The position numbers and the translations under genes were made by a program. Of a stretch of 7,956 nucleotides of DNA, positions 6,037 to 7,956 are shown piece by piece (within the stretch, counting starts at the first letter, position 1; every line of letters begins with the position of its first letter). The DNA comes from Flavobacteriia bacterium (GTDB lineage: Bacteria > Bacteroidota > Bacteroidia > Flavobacteriales > Flavobacteriaceae). Under the pieces are notes generated by a model. The model saw nothing but the letters and a program-made list of their open reading frames with translations. It did not search any database and was not told the DNA's origin. The stretch covers positions 1-7,956 of the forward strand of contig DAOUPQ010000084.1 of the NCBI GenBank assembly GCA_030626085.1, in the 5' to 3' direction.

Positions 6037-7956
6037 ATGTTTTTAATTTTTGACACTGAAACTACTGGTTTACCCAAAAAATGGAAAGCTCCAATTACTG
6101 ATGTTAATAATTGGCCTAGAGCTGTTCAAATTGCCTGGCAGTTACACAATGAAATGGGTGAGTTGGTAGAGCATTATGATTATTTAATCAAGCCGGATGG
6201 TTATAACATACCGTATGATGCTGAGCAAATTCATGGTATTTCAACACAGTTAGCTCTAGAACAAGGAAAGAGTTTAACCGAGGTATTGGAGCTTTTTAAT
6301 ATTGCATTATCTAAAACCAAATTTGTTGTTGGTCAAAATGTTGGGTTTGATTTAAATATTATGGGTTGTGAATTTTTTCGAGAAGGTGTAGAAACACAAT
6401 TAAATGATCTTCCGGTTCTAGACACATGTACCGAAGAGACAGCTACTTTATGTCAGCTTCCAGGTGGTAGAGGAGGTAAATTTAAATTACCAACTTTAAC
6501 CGAATTACATCAAGAACTTTTTAACACCCCTTTTGCTGAAGCACATAATGCAACAGCAGATGTAGAAGCAACAACAAGGTGCTTTTTAGAATTGTTAAGA
6601 AATAAACATTATTCATTAAATCAGTTAGAAATTTCTGAAGATTATTTTGATATGTTTAATAAAAAGAATCCTCAAACCATTGATTTAATTGGACTAAAAC
6701 ATAAAAATTTAAAAAAGGAAAGCAAGAAATTAAAAGATAATAATAAAAACAGTAAAAGTTTAAAAGAGCAAAAAACTGATCATAAACAGCACAATTTAGA
6801 AAATGCTCAATTTTCGCATTTACACAATCATTCTCAATTTTCAATTTTACAATCTACCTCAAGTATTAAAGATCTAATTAAGGCAACTGAAAAAAATGAA
6901 ATGCCTGCTGTAGCTTTAACCGATACAGGTAATATGATGGGTGCTTTTTTGTTTATTAAAGAAGTGATCAATTATAATAAAACCGCCAAAAATCCTATTA
7001 AACCTATAGTAGGTTGTGAATTTTATATTTGTGAAGATCATCTCGATAAGAGAACTAAAGATAATGGATATCAAATTGTATTGTTAGCTAAAAATAAAAA
7101 AGCATATCATAACCTTGCAAAATTAGCTTCTATCGCCTATATCGATGGGTTTTATTATGTACCCAGAATTGATAGGGAAATATTAAAAAAGTATAAAGAA
7201 GATATCATTGTTTTAAGTGGTAATATGTATGGTGAAATACCTAGTAAAATTTTAAATATTGGTGAAAAACAAGCCGAAGAAGCTTTGCTTTGGTGGAAAA
7301 AAGAATTTGGTGATGATTTTTATTTAGAACTCAATGATCATCATCAGGAGAATGAGCAGCATGTAAATGAAGTTTTGTTACAGTTTTCAAAACAGCACAA
7401 TATAAAAGTAGTTGCAACCAATAATACTTTTTATATAAATAATGAAGAAGCCGAATCACATGATATTTTATTATGTGTTAAGGAAGGTGAAAAGTTTGAT
7501 ACACCAAAAGGGAAGGGTAGAGGATTTCGATATGGTTTACCAAATGATGAGTTTTATTTTAAAAGTCAGGATGAAATGAAACAATTGTTTCAAAAAATTC
7601 CCGAAGCAATACTCAATATACAGGAGATAGTTGATAAAGTTGAGATCTATAAATTAGCTAGAGAAGTTTTACTACCTAAGTTTGATATTCCTAAAGAATT
7701 TATTCAATCTTTGGATAAAGAGGATGGTGGCAAAAGAGGTGAAAATGCCTATTTGAGATACTTAACCTATGAAGGAGCTAAAAAAAGATATAATGTAATT
7801 AGTGATGAGTTAAAAGAAAGAATTGATTTTGAATTGATGACCATCGAAAATACAGGATATCCCGGTTATTTTTTAATTGTAGAAGATTTTATTAGAGAAG
7901 CCAGAAAAATGGATGTTTCTGTAGGTCCAGGTAGGGGTTCGGCTGCCGGATCGGTA
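6037..7956 (+). CDS. dnaE: DNA polymerase III alpha subunit with fused N-terminal 3'-5' exonuclease (partial, C-terminus beyond the right edge)
   Basis: This is the replicative polymerase catalytic subunit; 640 codons are visible without a stop. Residues 1-190 are a DEDDh (DnaQ/epsilon-like) proofreading exonuclease. ExoI is FDTETTG with Asp6 and Glu8, ExoII is NVGFD with Asp105, and ExoIII is HNATAD with His170 and Asp175, so all catalytic residues are present. A Lys/Asn-rich linker runs from about 220 to 257. The PHP domain starts at HLHNHSQFS (261-269) and includes TDTGNMMG and GFYYVPRIDREIL. The polymerase part begins near 570, with GYPGYFLIVEDF (608-619) and the palm motif GPGRGSAAGS (630-639). 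The catalytic Asp residues lie downstream, off the edge. The start is the only ATG giving a complete ExoI strand; A-rich sequence precedes it. The same architecture, as I recall, is usual in Flavobacteriia. It is divergent from rnf. Confidence 0.95.
   Translation, partial: MFLIFDTETTGLPKKWKAPITDVNNWPRAVQIAWQLHNEMGELVEHYDYLIKPDGYNIPYDAEQIHGISTQLALEQGKSLTEVLELFNIALSKTKFVVGQNVGFDLNIMGCEFFREGVETQLNDLPVLDTCTEETATLCQLPGGRGGKFKLPTLTELHQELFNTPFAEAHNATADVEATTRCFLELLRNKHYSLNQLEISEDYFDMFNKKNPQTIDLIGLKHKNLKKESKKLKDNNKNSKSLKEQKTDHKQHNLENAQFSHLHNHSQFSILQSTSSIKDLIKATEKNEMPAVALTDTGNMMGAFLFIKEVINYNKTAKNPIKPIVGCEFYICEDHLDKRTKDNGYQIVLLAKNKKAYHNLAKLASIAYIDGFYYVPRIDREILKKYKEDIIVLSGNMYGEIPSKILNIGEKQAEEALLWWKKEFGDDFYLELNDHHQENEQHVNEVLLQFSKQHNIKVVATNNTFYINNEEAESHDILLCVKEGEKFDTPKGKGRGFRYGLPNDEFYFKSQDEMKQLFQKIPEAILNIQEIVDKVEIYKLAREVLLPKFDIPKEFIQSLDKEDGGKRGENAYLRYLTYEGAKKRYNVISDELKERIDFELMTIENTGYPGYFLIVEDFIREARKMDVSVGPGRGSAAGSV
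6694..6807 (+). other. Lys/Asn-rich interdomain linker inside dnaE
   Basis: Residues about 220-257 of the DnaE protein, between the exonuclease and PHP domains, are dominated by Lys, Asn, Ser, Glu and Gln with few hydrophobics. They look like a flexible, basic tether. The codons are correspondingly A-rich. The reading frame is continuous through it, so it is not a frameshift scar. Confidence 0.7.

Noticed and set aside
6656..6844. Minus-strand open frame of 62 codons inside dnaE
   Set aside because: It is the complement of the Lys/Asn-rich linker codons, which explains its Phe/Tyr/Leu-rich composition. It is not a gene.

Overview
The window looks like chromosomal DNA from an AT-rich member of the Bacteroidota, probably Flavobacteriia-like. 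Three things point there: the N-terminal DnaQ-type exonuclease fused to DNA polymerase III alpha, the weakness or absence of Shine-Dalgarno sequences in front of the genes, and a Bacteroidota-style -7 promoter box (TACCTTTG) in front of rpsP. The lineage call is inferred from protein and promoter character, not from a search.

Layout, left to right. At the left edge, on the minus strand, is the first part of rpsP (ribosomal protein S16), with its own promoter in the 96-base gap after rnfA. From 245 to 5753, all on the minus strand and transcribed right to left, is one compact seven-gene cluster: a RseC/MucC-family membrane protein, then rnfB, rnfC, rnfD, rnfG, rnfE and rnfA. The genes overlap or are separated by 20 bases or fewer. 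Between 5754 and 6036 is an AT-rich divergent intergenic region with an 18-base dyad. From 6037 to the right edge, on the plus strand, is the 5' part (640 codons) of a dnaE gene. It encodes a DEDDh 3'-5' exonuclease, a Lys/Asn-rich linker, a PHP domain and the start of the polymerase palm.

How the genes work together. RnfABCDEG together form the membrane Rnf complex, which carries electrons between ferredoxin and NAD through Fe-S clusters (RnfB, RnfC, and one shared by RnfA and RnfE) and covalently bound FMN (RnfD, RnfG), coupled to Na+ or H+ translocation. Every subunit is present and the expected cofactor residues are visible. The RseC-like protein at the head of the operon carries a Cys triplet and two membrane helices and is probably an accessory factor. 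rpsP and dnaE are housekeeping neighbours with no evident functional link to Rnf.

I see no mobile element, CRISPR array, tRNA, rRNA or obviously new multi-gene system. The points most worth a second look are the exonuclease-DnaE fusion with an apparently metal-depleted PHP domain, the dyad in the divergent region, and a complete Rnf operon beside a flavobacterial-type dnaE.
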